DNA of 64,000 bases from Erigeron canadensis (taxonomy: Eukaryota; Streptophyta; Magnoliopsida; Asterales; Asteraceae): positions 24,439,723 through 24,503,722 of the forward strand of contig NC_057767.1 of NCBI RefSeq assembly GCF_010389155.1, given 5' to 3'. The translations under genes were made by a program, and so were the position numbers. Positions 35,285-47,600 of this stretch are shown piece by piece (position 1 is the stretch's first letter; each line of letters begins with the position of its first letter). The notes under the pieces were generated by a model. The model searched no databases, was not told where the DNA came from, and was given only the letters and a program-made list of their open reading frames with translations.

Positions 35285-35349
35285 AGAAATGAGCAACAAA
35301 AACTTACATGACGGTCTTCAATTTGCAATCGTACACCTATAGGCGACAT
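26171..35349 (-). CDS. Rhamnogalacturonate lyase, leaderless (RGL-2)
   Basis: Second PL4 lyase acting on rhamnogalacturonan-I. Fifteen coding exons join in phase to 643 aa: 35308-35349, 34881-35002, 34705-34764, 33991-34110, 33478-33603, 31117-31258, 30843-31013, 29128-29283, 28888-28994, 28724-28814, 28106-28247, 27807-27963, 27425-27544, 26531-26657, 26171-26419. Ten of the thirteen internal exons have exactly the length of their RGL-1 partner or differ by whole codons, and all phases agree. The start MSPIGVRLQIEDRH has an in-frame TGA eight codons upstream in the unspliced sequence, and no signal peptide could be joined to it in frame. YQY (209-211) and HGW (221-223), the FnIII-like GAYVGLALPGEPGSW, and the C-terminal RHGIHGLYWLY and IMYDYIRLEGP are all kept. 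Introns 5 and 7 are enlarged by repeats. The upstream leader is probably spliced (35375-35563). Cytosolic location, or unconventional export, is inferred. Confidence 0.93.
26824..26962. repeat. 48-bp tandem repeat, three copies
   Basis: The unit starts TTATGGAGGGTTGAATACTT and repeats at 26824, 26872 and 26920 with almost no change. It lies in the second-last intron of RGL-2 and is a recent expansion. Confidence 0.9.
27163..27292 (+). mobile_element. Au-like SINE, 5'-truncated
   Basis: Contains GGAGGTCCTTATGGAAGCAG, TCTCTCTACAG, ACCTCTCCCATACCCCGCTC, GGGATTGGGTATTG and ends in a (TTG)n tail, the usual 3' end of plant Au SINEs. It lies in an RGL-2 intron, antisense to the gene. Confidence 0.75.
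31331..33455. mobile_element. CACTA-like element in RGL-2 intron 5
   Basis: Opens CACTACAAAAAAAAAAAGAC, then TTTTGGTGACG, the terminal motif of En/Spm (CACTA) elements. GACG/CGTC sub-terminal motifs (GACGACATTGAGACGTCGTC, GACATCGTCGCTCAGAGTG) occur at both sides. The right terminus and 3-bp duplication could not be fixed. The interior is AT-rich and non-coding. Confidence 0.5.
33712..33945 (-). mobile_element. Au-like SINE, near full length
   Basis: On the - strand: a tRNA-like head with an A-box-like GGATCAGTGGTTGGAGC, a B box GGTTCGATCCT, then GGAAGCAGCCTCTCTACCTT, TGGTAAGAGTAAGGCTGTCT and ACCTCCCCCATACACC, and a T-rich tail. It lies in intron 4 of RGL-2, in the gene's orientation. Confidence 0.82.
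35250..35282. repeat. (AT)n microsatellite
   Basis: Uninterrupted AT dinucleotides in the first coding intron of RGL-2, about 25 bases from the exon 1 donor. Confidence 0.9.
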
Positions 35350-35704
35350 TGTTCCAAGTCCCTTTGATGATCACCTAGGACAATACATATAAGAAGTCTT
35401 CTACATATGAGTTACTGTATCACTAATATCAAGTATCGCTTATGAGCAATACCAAAATAGTTATACTCCCTATCATATTCGTACAATGATCGAAATGAAT
35501 CAATGATATAACTCCTTAAGTGATGTTTAGGTGACATATCATAAAATTGTATGCAAATGTTACCTTGATTTATAAATAGATGGAAGATAAATAGAAAAAT
35601 GAAATCAGAAATTATGTGAAGTAAGCCACATTGAAGATAGATACATGCTTCTTTCCTTATATACATGTTTTGGGATTTCTTTAATTGGAGAATAAGCATG
35701 CTAT

Positions 35705-35720
35705 AGTTTATATATTAGTA
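35705..35720 (-). promoter_or_regulatory. Candidate TATA box of RGL-2
   Basis: On the - strand ATATATAAACTATA precedes a leader that has a good donor (TCAAG then GTAACA at 35564-35558) and an acceptor (TGTCCTAG at 35375) just before the ATG. A 5' UTR intron is inferred from this. Confidence 0.35.
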
Positions 35721-37120
35721 TATCCAAAAATTGAATATGAGTTATGCTGTCTTTACTTAATGGCCGGGTTAAATATAATGAACTTGAAAGCCACGACATG
35801 ATTTGGTATTTGGTGCATTGTCTATGTACATGTTCTTTTAATCAATAGCCTTATCTAGCTATATATGTTCTAATGTTCTATACATAGATTTTAGCAGTGT
35901 AATAAAGGATGTTAACGAAATTCTTACAGCTTTTTTTTATTCGTAATGACTTTAGACATGCATATATATAGATCCGCACATTACCTATGGGTTGATGGTT
36001 ATTGGTTTGATCTTGGAGAGATCCATCAGAGTTCGAACTCCATTTCTTAAATTTGTGGTTCGATCTCCACATACTGCTTAATTGGATGTCATTGTGGTGT
36101 CTCAAATGTTAACTGTTAACTACTAACTACTAACTCGCTGTTATAAAAATAAATAGATCCGTAAATTTCAATGTTTTTCACCATCAGGTGATATTTTAGA
36201 GTTAAGTAAATTAGAATTGTTTGTATTAATATTATATTTAATCTTATTTTTATTTATATAAAATAAATTAAGATAGACCAGTCAAATTTTTGATAAATTA
36301 ATAAGATGTATAAAGTTTATAGATAGAAAAGTTAAAATTTATGTAACAAACTAACAATAACAAGACTCAATCCAAGATGGGGTGGTGAGATGTATGGAGT
36401 CATATCTAGTGTAGATCAATTGCTATAAAAATAAGTGGTCGCCTGGAAAATTAATACTTTCAGTGGTTAATTAGGTTTCGGATAAATTGTTTTTTTTTAA
36501 CTAACATTAAAATTAAAAATTTAAACTATATGTCTATATGCATGATTATTTGGAATATATATGTCTAGAAAAAGTGCATACGAATTTTGTGAATATGTTT
36601 GTATTTTCTTCTTTATATGTATTTATGAACTACTTCGGATATATGTATGTGATGTTCGAGTCGGATTGATGTAATTTATGGTGTTTGTTAAATCATTAAA
36701 TGATAATATAATATAAAGTCTTTATACGTTGCTTCTATTCATGTTGCTTATTTTGCTTGTAAAGATACAACGCATCTATCATTAGGTTGATATGTAAGTG
36801 GTTAGTTCCTCAAGAAGTTAACTAACCAAATTTTTATTTATAGCTGGTTTAAAGAGAATTTAAATGATTAGTCTTAGTAGTAAAATATAAAAGTCTTTTG
36901 TGGAAAAATCCATAAAAATTAACCTTTTTATTTAAACTTTATAATAAGAGAACCTATTTAGTTTTTGTCTATTAAAAGAACCATTTTTTTAAAAGTTTCA
37001 CGTCATTAAAATTGGGTAAAAATGTTACCTCTTTATCATAAAAGAAAAATGAAAACTGTTTCTAGCAATATATATATTTAACAACGGTATATGATAGATA
37101 TTCAAATTTTTTCTAAAGAC
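35721..37120. other. Intergenic upstream of RGL-2
   Basis: AT-rich, without a recognised gene. It probably holds the RGL-2 promoter. Confidence 0.5.
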
Positions 37121-37462
37121 TAGGGCTAAAAATGAATCGAACGAACACGAACGAGAGCTTATTCATGTTCGTTCGTTTAGCTTAACGAACAGTTCACGAA
37201 CATAATAGCTTGTTCATGTTCGTTCATTTGTGTTTATGAACGAATGTTCACGAACACAAACGAACGAACACAAACAAACATTAATGAACAAACATATAAC
37301 TAGAAATATTAGACTTCATATTCAAGGTTACAAATTATTGATCAACTAAAAATTTTACGAAACTTTTCTACTTTAGAAAGTGAAAATATCTTACGACTTG
37401 ATATAATATAAGTTTTATCTTTATAATTTATATTTAATTTTCTTCTTAAGTGTATAAGTTAT

Positions 37463-37493
<31 letters not shown>

Positions 37494-38511
37494 AAATCTC
37501 GTAATCCGTGCAAAAAAATAGTAACTTTGTTTTTTTATTATTTTATTTTGATGGGGTCCATATATTAATTACTTTTTATACTATTATTTTTTACCTTTTT
37601 CTATTAAAACGGTTAAAATTTTATCACCACAAATTTATGTAACTTTTTCAAACCTTTTTATTTTATTTTATTTCTTTGAAAATTATATTACACCAAAAGC
37701 TTTGATCTCTTACAATTTTACACTAAGGATTTCATTTAAACTGTATGAGTTTCATTTTCACACAAAAGTAATTTTTACCCTTTTTAAAAAAATGGTTAAC
37801 TTCTTTTCACTATAAATTTATTTAACTTTTTTTAACGTTTTTTATTTTTATTTTCTTTTAAAATCATTTTATACGAAAAAGATTTAATCTATTACAATTT
37901 TATAGTAAGGATTTCATTTTAAACTGTACAGGTTTCACTTTCACACAAAAGTTTTAATTTTCCCTTTTTCACATGGGCATGCCACCTTCATTTATTTTTA
38001 CCATTTGTTTTTTTAATCACCAGATGAATACTACATGTTCTCCATAAAAAAATTGTGTCTTTTAACTTCCGGCTTATGAACCTATAATTATTTGTAAAAC
38101 ATAAACTTATCGTATAATATTAAATATATTTTTATTGTCATTTTTTCTATTATTGTTTTTAATATTATACCAATATTCTAAGAATGTCGTTATCGGTATT
38201 AATATAGTTATCGTTAATGGGCTTTGCTATTCCATATTCAAACTTTTCGGCTACTTATTTATATTTAATTTTGGGCTTTGTGCTGACATATAAGTAGTCA
38301 AGTTAATTCAAAACTTTGGATATATATGTAAAAAATGTCATATTTTTCTATTATTGTTTGTATTATGTTCGTAACACATTTTGCCATTTTTTTAAGAGCG
38401 TCGTCTCGGTATTAATATATTTATTTATAGACTTATTTCGTTATTTCTCCTGATACAATTATCTTAATAAATTTAAGTAATTTTTTTTTTAAAACATCCA
38501 CATACGTAATG

Positions 38512-38540
38512 TCTCCCGGGCCAACGCCCAGGAGTATTAG
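38512..38540 (+). mobile_element. Helitron-like 3' hairpin 1
   Basis: CTCCCGGGCCAACGCCCAGG, AG, then TATTAG. Sequence after it (TTTGTGCAAAAAATAGTAAC) repeats a block at 37507, so the two units look head-to-tail. Confidence 0.45.
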
Positions 38541-39027
38541 GATTTGTGCAAAAAATAGTAACTTTTTCTTTTATGTTTTTTGTAGGCCCCAAATGTCCAT
38601 TATTTTCTACTTATTACTTTTAACTTACATTTTTTACATGCTTAACATTTTTTTCCTCATTATACATTTATTATCTTTGTAAATTTTTTTTAATTTTATT
38701 TTTTAAAAATACATTTACACCAAAAACTTTGATCTCTTACATTTTGTACTAAGGATTTTATTTTAAATTGTAGGCATCCATTAAAACTTTTTTATTTCCA
38801 CACAAACTTTTTAAGGGAACATGTAATATTTTGATTAGAAAATGGTAGAAAGAAATTAATATATCAAAGTCATTTTTTTTCTATTATTATTTGTATTATG
38901 ATCGCAACACATTTTGTCATTCTTATAAGAGCGTCGTTTATGTATCATATTTCGTCATTTCTCCCAATACCATTTTCTTAATAAATTTAGATAATTTTTC
39001 TTAAAAAGAAAGACATCCACAAACGTC

Positions 39028-39068
39028 ATATCTCCCGGGGCAACGCCCGGGTGACATATCTCGTTAGA
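39028..39068 (+). mobile_element. Helitron-like 3' hairpin 2
   Basis: CTCCCGGGGCAACGCCCGGG, TGACATATCTCG, TTAG. Same family as the hairpin near 38512. Confidence 0.45.
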
Positions 39069-39581
39069 TACTAATGTTAATATTAATATTAGTATATATA
39101 GCAGATACAATGTTCACAAACATAAACGAATGAATGCTCAATATAAAAACACGGATGTTCACGAACATGTTTTCGAACGTTCAGAACGAACGGAAGTTGT
39201 GTTCGTGTTCGTTCGTTTACTTAGAACGAACACAAACGAACTTTCTGTCGAATGGTTCAAAAATTATTCGGTTCACTTACAGCTGTAGACATGACCGGGG
39301 ACAAATGTACAACATAAATAGGGGGTAAAACCGAGTTTGGAAAATCCGATTTCGGCCACGTCGGACCAATGACTAATTGTTTGCAAAGTGCTCCAACTTT
39401 GACACTTTTGTTTTTTGAAGGTTCCAACTAAAAAAAGTTCTATTAGAGGGATCAAAACCGGTTAAAATGACTTTTGTGGGATTGTGATCGGTTGATGTTG
39501 ATGTGGACTTTTTTTAACCGGTTGTATTTATCTTTTTTTTACAAATTACTTTCCATATATATATATATATATATATATACA

Positions 39582-40004
39582 AGAGTAAGTACCCGCGCAT
39601 TGCGGCGGTGAGATGGTGGGGGTGATAGCTAGGTCAAAGAGTGTGATAGTTAAATGCCTACGCCCTCCGCCCTCGGATTTAAAAATTTGTCAAAAGTATA
39701 TTGAATGACATCTCTAATGAAAGAGCATGAAATTTTAAGAACACCCATACAATTTTTATAATTTATCGACGTATGATTTTTGAGATATAAGATTTTGAAT
39801 GAATTGGAGTAATAAATGATATATGGAGGAGAGAAAAAAAAGATGATTGGTTGAGATTTGAGGAGAGATAAAGGGTATTATGGTTATTTTAGATAAATAT
39901 AGAATAGATGAGAGGGGTATTTTGGGGATGTACTTAAAATCAATATTGAAAATTTCAATTCAATGTTGAAAATCTGGAAGGAATCTGCTTTATAATATAG
40001 TATA
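39582..40004 (-). mobile_element. Helitron, about 420 bp
   Basis: On the - strand the left end reads TATACTATATTATAAAGCAG, the usual start of this family with its first bases blurred by an AT repeat. The right end is ACCGCCGCAATGCGCGGGTA followed by a decayed CTAG. Confidence 0.65.
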
Positions 40005-40020
40005 TATATATATATATATA

Positions 40021-40481
40021 GGGTAAAGTTATTTTGAGAACCCTTTTTTTTGCGAGAACTTTTGAGAACTTTTCGAATCAAGCCCAACCGATGATTATTC
40101 TTTACATGAAAATTGTTTTTTGATTGTTTTTTGAATAAGTTATGTATAATATTGAAGTTTATAATTGTGTGGAGGCATGGATTATCATCCGTTATACAAT
40201 TATGTGGAGATTTAGATTCCTGATCACATCTGCACGAATATTGCTATGATGTGATCATAGCAATATTCGTGCAGATGTGATCAGGAATCCAAGTCTCCAC
40301 ATAATTGTATAACGAATGATAATCCATGTTCCACATAATTATAAACTTCAAAATTACACATAAGTTATTCAGAAAACAATCAAAAAAACAATTTTCATAT
40401 AAAGAACAATCATTGATTGGGCTTGATTTGAAAAGTTCTCAAAAGTTCTCGCAAAAAAAGGTTCTCAAAATAACTTTTCAC
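40021..40481. repeat. Long near-perfect palindrome (fold-back MITE)
   Basis: Arms of about 225 bp mirror each other from the outer AAAGTTATTTTGAGAACC to the centre near 40252 (GCTATGATGTGATCATAGC), with few mismatches and almost no loop. It sits six bases from the Helitron at 40487. Confidence 0.88.
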
Positions 40482-40486
40482 TTATA

Positions 40487-41313
40487 TCTATACATCTTAT
40501 AAAACGATAGTTATCCTGATATTTTAAAGGCATTCACATCAATTTAACTATCCTTAAAAATTGCCACATAGGTTTTATCCTATGTGTCATTGTCATAACT
40601 TTTTACAATATAATTACCAAAAAAATAAAAATAAAATTATTCTCATATTTATCGAATCAAATCTTAAATGTATGTATGAAAAAAATAATATTTTTTATGT
40701 AAAAAAATAATATTATTTTTTTTAGTCTATGTAAAAAGTATTTTATATCTTCTTTCTTTGATTTACAAAAACTAGAATAATATATTTTTTTAGCCAATAG
40801 ATTGGTGATTCATTAATATGGTCTTAGACTTTTTCACTTTCATTTGTATGTGTGGATTGTTAGAGGATGGTTTTAAGGACCTACGCAGACATGTGTAGTT
40901 TGAATTCTGCAACAGATAAAAAAAATGGTATTATGTCTTCACATAAAACAAATTACAGAAGAAACATTCAAAATTTATAATACATAGAGTTTATACTTGA
41001 CAATATGTAGAACATCAATATGAAATGTAAAGATAATATTATAAATGAAGTGATTTAAAAATAATAAAACACATTTTACTAATCATCAATAGCTATATCT
41101 AATTTTTTTTATTACTGTTTGTTTCAACAATATTTTATAATAATCAACTGACGTAACACACGGATACATACTTCATTTTTACCATTTTCATACGTATGGA
41201 TCATCAAATTTTATGTTATTTATATATATTTTTTCATTAACTAAATTTGTAAGACAACTAAACTAATACATCAATTTTTAAAATATCGCGCATCGCGCGG
41301 GTCAAAAACCTAG
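40487..41313 (+). mobile_element. Helitron, 827 bp
   Basis: Starts TCTATACATCTTATAAAACG after A and ends TCGCGCATCGCGCGGGTCAA, AAAC, CTAG (41310-41313) before T. The interior codes for nothing. Confidence 0.85.
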
Positions 41314-42296
41314 TGTATATATATATATAGTAAAAAGATAAAATGAGAACCAAAAATTTGTCGAGAACTATGAGAAATTTAATATTTAAGGATAGTATTG
41401 TAAATTTATAAAGTTAGTTTAAATCAACAATTAAAATGAAAATGCTCCTTGAATTTCTCGTCAGTTACAACCAAATTAGGAGTTACATAAATTTGAGATG
41501 AATTTGGGGCATTAATTGTCACTTATACGTAAAAAACATTTTTTTTCCTTTAAAACATTTTTCAATTTTTGTTTATTAATCAAATTACATTTAGAAATGG
41601 ATTGTAATATTAATTGTCTCCACCATACCCATGAAGTGAAAGACAATTTTCTATACATTTTTATAGTGTGAAACGTATTTTTTTTATATCAATATGACAA
41701 TATGTGTTTGGAAAAGTGTTAGAATATGTAAATAACAATTTAGAAAGCATATTTGTGTAAATAACACAACTGATATGATTGATAGAAATATGTGTATACC
41801 AAACGACACATGTGTCCATATCCCGTTATCACATATGAAATATACGAACACATTTGCACACAGATGAAAACACGTGTACACCGAACTACATATGTGTCCA
41901 CATATGCACACCATAAATATATACTTGTAATCACTATAATATAAAACGTATACTTATAATCAACTATACATACGAGTCAATAAACCATAATACTGTTAAA
42001 GTGAATGAAAAAAAAAGGAAATAAATTTTAATTGATATAAGTCCATGATTTTTGAGAGGTGGTTGCCGTCAAATTTTTTTTTAAAGTTTGAATAAGTATC
42101 TCTTTTTTAGTATTCCTTCCCTCTTAATTGTCTCATGTGTTAAATTAGGTGATTTTATTTACAAAATTACCATGGATGTTTTTTAGCCTTTGATTTAATT
42201 AATCTAATGGTTATGATTAGTTCTCGTAGTTCTTGACATTTTTTTAGTTCTTGCAATAACTTCTCTCTCTCTCTCTCTCTATATATATATTATATG
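41314..42296. other. Intergenic
   Basis: No gene recognised. Ends in a (CT)n(AT)n microsatellite at about 42262-42290. Confidence 0.5.
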
Positions 42297-42687
42297 GGGA
42301 GCAATCAAATAAGATCAGTTTTAGAATAAGAACGGTGAGAACACCTTAAGAACATCATTTTGATGCATTAAAAGTCTATAAAACTGACATAGTGCATAAC
42401 TAATTATCATTATTTAAGTGTTTAACAACACATTGATTCATTAAAATCGAAAAAATCACGTTTTTTGTTGGATGCATCATTTTGATGATTATGCATCTAA
42501 GATGGATGCACAAAACAAAAAACATGATTATTTCGATTTTGACGGATGAATGTGTTGTTAAACACTTAAATAAAGATAACTAGTTCTGCACTATGTTAGT
42601 TTTATGGACTTTTAATGCATCAAAATGATGTTTTTAAAGTGTTCTCACCGTTCTTATTTTAAGAGTGTTCTCACCAGAGTGTTACCC
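42297..42687. repeat. Second fold-back element
   Basis: Arms such as AAGAACGGTGAGAACAC / GTGTTCTCACCGTTCTT and CATCATTTTGATGCATTAAA / TTTAATGCATCAAAATGATG mirror around 42490. Outer ends GGG and CCC. About 390 bp. Confidence 0.82.
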
Positions 42688-43027
42688 TACATTATATTAT
42701 ATTTATATAATACACTTTGAGGCGACCTATTAATTAGTTTGAATGGGGAGAAAAAAAAGTATGATTTAATAAAGTTTTTTTATTAATAAATTTTTTTTAC
42801 AAAACTTGTATTAGATAATTATTTAGGTTATAAAAGTAACTGTACAACATGAATAAATAAGTTACAATGTTCGTTTATTTATTTTATTGATGTGCAGATC
42901 ATGAGTAGACCGTAGACAAGTTTGGAATCTTTGGATTAAGGTCGTGTTTTAGGATGGGAATGGAAGAGATTTCAACTGTTGATTAAGATTAATAATGTTT
43001 TATTTTTGGTTTAGCCCCAATTAACTA

Positions 43028-43374
43028 GGGCATGTTAGTTGTGAAAAATGTTTTCTAGTTTTCCATTTTTAATTTTATAGAAAATAATTTGAGTTTTTCA
43101 TTTCTAAAAAACAAGTGGAAATTTTGAAAACGCGTTCAAAACTAAAAAATGGAAAACACTTTGAGGTTTTCAAAATTTAGAAAATGAAAAATGAAAAATA
43201 GAAAACAATAAAAAAGTGTTTTCTAATTTCTCATAAAAAAATGGAAAACAGTGTTTTCTGTTTTCATGGAAAATATTTTTAAAAAAATATGATTTGAACG
43301 CGTTTTTTGTTTTCTATATTTTTTTTAAAAACAAAAATGGAAAACAAGGGGTGTTTTTCCAACTAAATGCACCC
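43028..43374. repeat. Inverted-repeat MITE rich in GGAAAAC/GTTTTCC
   Basis: Ends GGGCATGTTAGTTG and CAACTAAATGCACCC are inverted. The inner arms GAACGCGTT, ATGGAAAAC and TTTTCTA are mirrored. The family is not assigned and no clear target duplication was seen. Confidence 0.6.
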
Positions 43375-44622
43375 TTCCTTTTTTAGGTGAATTTTATGAA
43401 CTTTTTGTATTTTTGTGTGTTGTTATGTTGACATATGTGTTTTTTCTATGGCCATTTTGTTATTTATGTTGAAATTTGTAAAGTTTAATGTAATTTGAGG
43501 AAATGGAATGTATGTGGGGTTTAGAGGTTGTTTGACTTTCCGTTTAGTTATAGCGTTACCTAAGAGGGGGTTTGGGTATATTTCGTGTGTATAGTTTATT
43601 AAATATTTAGAACGCCGAAATGCACTTATCTTAAGAGGAAAACCCACATATGTTTTTAAGCCGGGTCAATATTATTATTATTATTATTTCTTTTTTTTCT
43701 TTTTTTTTTTTTTTTTGCAAACTCCCAAACATCCTCTAAATGAAATACACATAATTGAGTATCCAAAAAACTATGGCTTAATAGGTTATTTGTGCTAAAT
43801 AACCTGTTATTTAGAAGGCACTGTGAATGTGCTTTGATAGAACTAGTTCAGCTCATAGGTGGATAAGCTAGTACTTGTTTTAATCAAGCTAACCCATTCA
43901 CTACAAACATCAAATTATGCAAGATGAATTTGTAAAATGGTTTTCTTCATGAACCAGATTTCTAAGAAATAACTTGTTCGATCAATATCAAGTGTAACAA
44001 GTAAATAAAAACTAACTTAGTCGATTATGACTTGACTTGCAATCATCAACCGTTAACCAAACACAACAAAGGTTGACTTTAACCATAAACTGACGTACTT
44101 AAAAGCTGCTCTGCCAAATCATCAAAGCTAACATCTATGAATACAACCATAACTTGTATGCTTATAAATATAGCGGCGTTACCATGATTCAAAACGTGCG
44201 ACCTAGTTTAGGCACATGGAGTAACATTACCAACAAATCCTGACACCCGGACACCTTTCTTATCAAGTATTGTAACAAAAAATTTGTTCGATTTGCATCT
44301 TGGTGACATTGCTAGTAGACTCAAAAGGCAGCAAAAATATATAAGAAGCAAAACCATATCAGATGTACATAGATTTGAGCATGATATGTAAGCATGAAAA
44401 ATTTCCATAATCGCCAAACTCAATCTAGTCATACAATGTATAGATTACTGGGTTAATACTTGTACATGCTTCGTGCACACCTTTAACAAAAAGGATTTCA
44501 TATTCAAATCTTTCTACGGGATGCATTACATAACAAAACTTAGAATATTCCATTATGTTACCCTACAAAACAGTGCAAAACAATTTTAAAGTATGCTCAT
44601 GCATAGGTTGTACGCCTCTTGG
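43375..44622. other. Intergenic and 3' flank of zinc-finger gene
   Basis: No gene. A T-rich run at 43676-43716. The part next to 44623 should hold the 3' UTR of the zinc-finger gene. Confidence 0.5.
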
Positions 44623-47600
44623 TTAACGCAGCTCACTGTTATGTGATTTTCTCTGAAAAATAAGGGACCCTAAAACAACGGCAATGCCAGTTATAGCTAT
44701 GGTGAATACAAGTTTTCTTGTAGGAAAGTCTTGTGGTGCCGGCCTTCTAGCATCACGCTCTCTATTAGCTTCCCTTGCCCTTCATAAACATGAAAGCAAA
44801 ATTGAAACCAACAAACATAGATTTCCCAGAGATGTAGAAAATAAACAAATAGAACTCTGCCATAAAGATTTTCTATTTTTGTTGAGGATTTTAAACCTGG
44901 AGGTTTCTGCAGTATTTTCTGGAACATCACACGCAACTTCATGTGCAATTCTATCACGTAGTCTGATATATCGGTTGCAGAGTTGACAAACTTCAGTCCT
45001 ATTTCCACAAACTTCCTGATATTTTAATAACAGTATACAGCATATTTTAGATACATGCAGAACGGTTGGGTTGGTATGCAAAGGGACTTTTGGGAATTAC
45101 CTGATGCTCAAGCAGGTCGATTGCAGGCAAAGGAAATTCACAATAATCACAAGTAACGGTTCTTAAAGGACATTTTTCACCTTCGTGTACAGCTAGGTCC
45201 CGAAGCTCCATTGTCTCACCGCACAATGAACAAGATACCTGTCCCAACAACAATTACACCATCAAATATAGCAGCTATTAATATGTTTAATTTTGATTGA
45301 CTACAGAAACACTTCAGTACACATACGAATATACTAATATAGTTAACTAATTGACGATGCTTTTAGAGGCTGGACATACCGAAGCATGGGTGCTCAAGTA
45401 ATGTTCTTCCGCGTGCTTTTTGGGTATCATATCATCACAGGTTTTACATTTTTCTAAATTGCGGGAACAGTGAGCATAATGCAGATCGATGTTTAAAGAC
45501 GGAATTTCTCTGTCACTGCAGATGACATTGAAGCTTTTCAGCACTTTACTATGGTTATCCAGAACATACATAACTTTATGTAATAAACAAAAAGCTCTTA
45601 TACAGAAAAATAGCAAAAAAATTATTAAACAAGGACAGCTATACCGCAAGATTAGATAAGACAGCAACAAAATTCAAAACGTTAACGAAACAATACTCGA
45701 ATTAAAATATAGTTATACCAAGTAACAATAAGATGAGTAAGCAAAACAATGTTTTCTTAACAATTACAAGCAATTCAGAGGGGAAAATGAAGTTCAGTTG
45801 GTTATGAAAGTAGCAAGTAAACTATCACAGATCCTTCTGCATTTAACAAACCCCTAGTGGATACCTAATCAACAGAAATGCAATTTAAGGATTCATCTAG
45901 CAACAAAATAACCTCAAATCCCAGTTATAAGAAGCAACCAACGCCAATCTTAAACCTAAAAGAAAGTGATTCTGTTCCCTCTTTTTTTTTTAGGATTCCG
46001 AGGATGGGCCGGCCCATCCTAACATCATTTATGAGGAGCCGGACGACAAAGCCTCCTCAAAATCCTTAATAATTTCAAGAACAGACAGCAAGCAAAAAAA
46101 GATAGTTTACTCTTTTAGGATAATTCTGTTCCAAGATAAAGTGGGTACAAACGAACGAGATAGTGAAAAAATCACAAAGTTAAAAAGGGGGTGGATAAGA
46201 TAGACCATCAATAGGCAGCTTTCATATTACCGATAAGGTCACACTGAGACCCATCAGGTTAATGATTAGACTTTGTATTTACAACATAAGGCCAAGTAAG
46301 GTTGATAAGGACATGTTAATGGTATATAGCTAAAGGCTCGAACTTACTTTCAGCCAGCAAGAGCAAACCTATGCATTAGATTAGTGCAGCAAAAACGTGA
46401 GGCACAAATGTGACACCCCAACTTTTCTTATAAGAAAAGAGAATTTTAACATATCATGATTGGAAATAACTCGTGCAACATTCTGATGTATACTTATTAG
46501 CGGGAAAAGGACCGCTAGATGTTATATGAGAGACGGGAGAGAAAGATAGAGGTATCTAAGAATCAAAGTAGTGAATAGGATGTATAGTTATTAGCAGGAA
46601 AGGGACCAATAGATAATATATAAGAAAGAAAGAAAGAGATTAAATAATCAGAGTGAATAGGTTGTAGTCTAGAAGAACATTAAAAGGGATTAACTTCTGT
46701 GGAAGACACTGTACATTTCAACCAATGAATCCCGGGGATATCAGAAATCAAGAGGAGATAGGTGGGTCGACCTATGATGAACTTTGCTTGCCTAGATAGC
46801 CGGAAATGTGTCAAGAAGCTTTTTCTTAAGTTGATGAGTTGCATTTGGACCATTCATTGCAATTGCAAGCATGTTGATCAATAGGTGTTGAGGGTTGTTT
46901 TTTTTTTTGACATAGAATCATATGGATTCATCTTGTCAAACACCTATTGAGAAGCACATATGTAACTGTGGTTCACTAATCTGAACTTTACAACTTCAAT
47001 CATGGTCTATTACAAATCAAAACCATGTTAGAGACATAATTGGTTTCTGTTGGCTTGACTGATTTGAAAGCCTATCAACAACCAACCAAGTACCGTAATA
47101 CAACATGTAGGCTAGTTTTCCCATTTTGACTTAGTTTCCCATGTTACTTGGTGGCTCACGTGGTTCAATCAGCATAGGACAATATGAGGTTTAACGGAGA
47201 GGCCCTAATGAGGTATGCTTGAGGTTTTGAAAGACGCAGTTTACTAATCAAATGTATGGTGTTCAGCTAAAGGTAACTGTACCTATTTGTTTGTGAATGT
47301 CTAGATGAGCAGATCCGTTGCGATCCTCTATATCAACCTCTAGAGCCATAGTTCGCCATAACTCTCTAAAAAGGAATGCAGGCTACTACCTACCGTTTAC
47401 AGTAAAAGTTGGAAGGTAAACAAATTAAGGCATGGTGATACCTTCTGTAAAGAGTACATCTGTCATTTTGAAGATCACAAACACTGTCTCCTCACCGTTA
47501 AGCATGAGCATTACTATTTGTTTAAATTTCAGTGAGGATAATGCATGCCTAGACCACTGAAAGCCACTGAAATTCAACATAACATTTCGGGCCACCCCTG

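Larger units (their letters stand above)
37121..39287. mobile_element. GAACGAACAC-repeat element (hAT-like) with nested insertions
   Basis: Left end TAGGGCTAAAAATGAATCGA and right end CGGTTCACTTACAGCTGTA are rough inverted copies. Dense GTTCGTTCG / CGAACGAAC blocks fill 37133-37290 and 39105-39260. The middle (about 37440-39060) is different, Helitron-like DNA. The 8-bp duplication is not convincing. Confidence 0.5.

Noticed and set aside
35412..35699. Hydrophobic 95-codon frame upstream of RGL-2, possible signal peptide exon
   Set aside because: Its good donor and the available acceptors do not join it in frame to MSPIGV; the spliced product hits a stop. More likely a 5' UTR exon.
44684..44986. 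100-codon open frame on the + strand
   Set aside because: Antisense shadow of exons 4-5 of the zinc-finger gene.
46418..46445. TGACACCCCAACTTTTC start resembling an LTR
   Set aside because: No matching CA end or target duplication was found within intron 1 of the zinc-finger gene.
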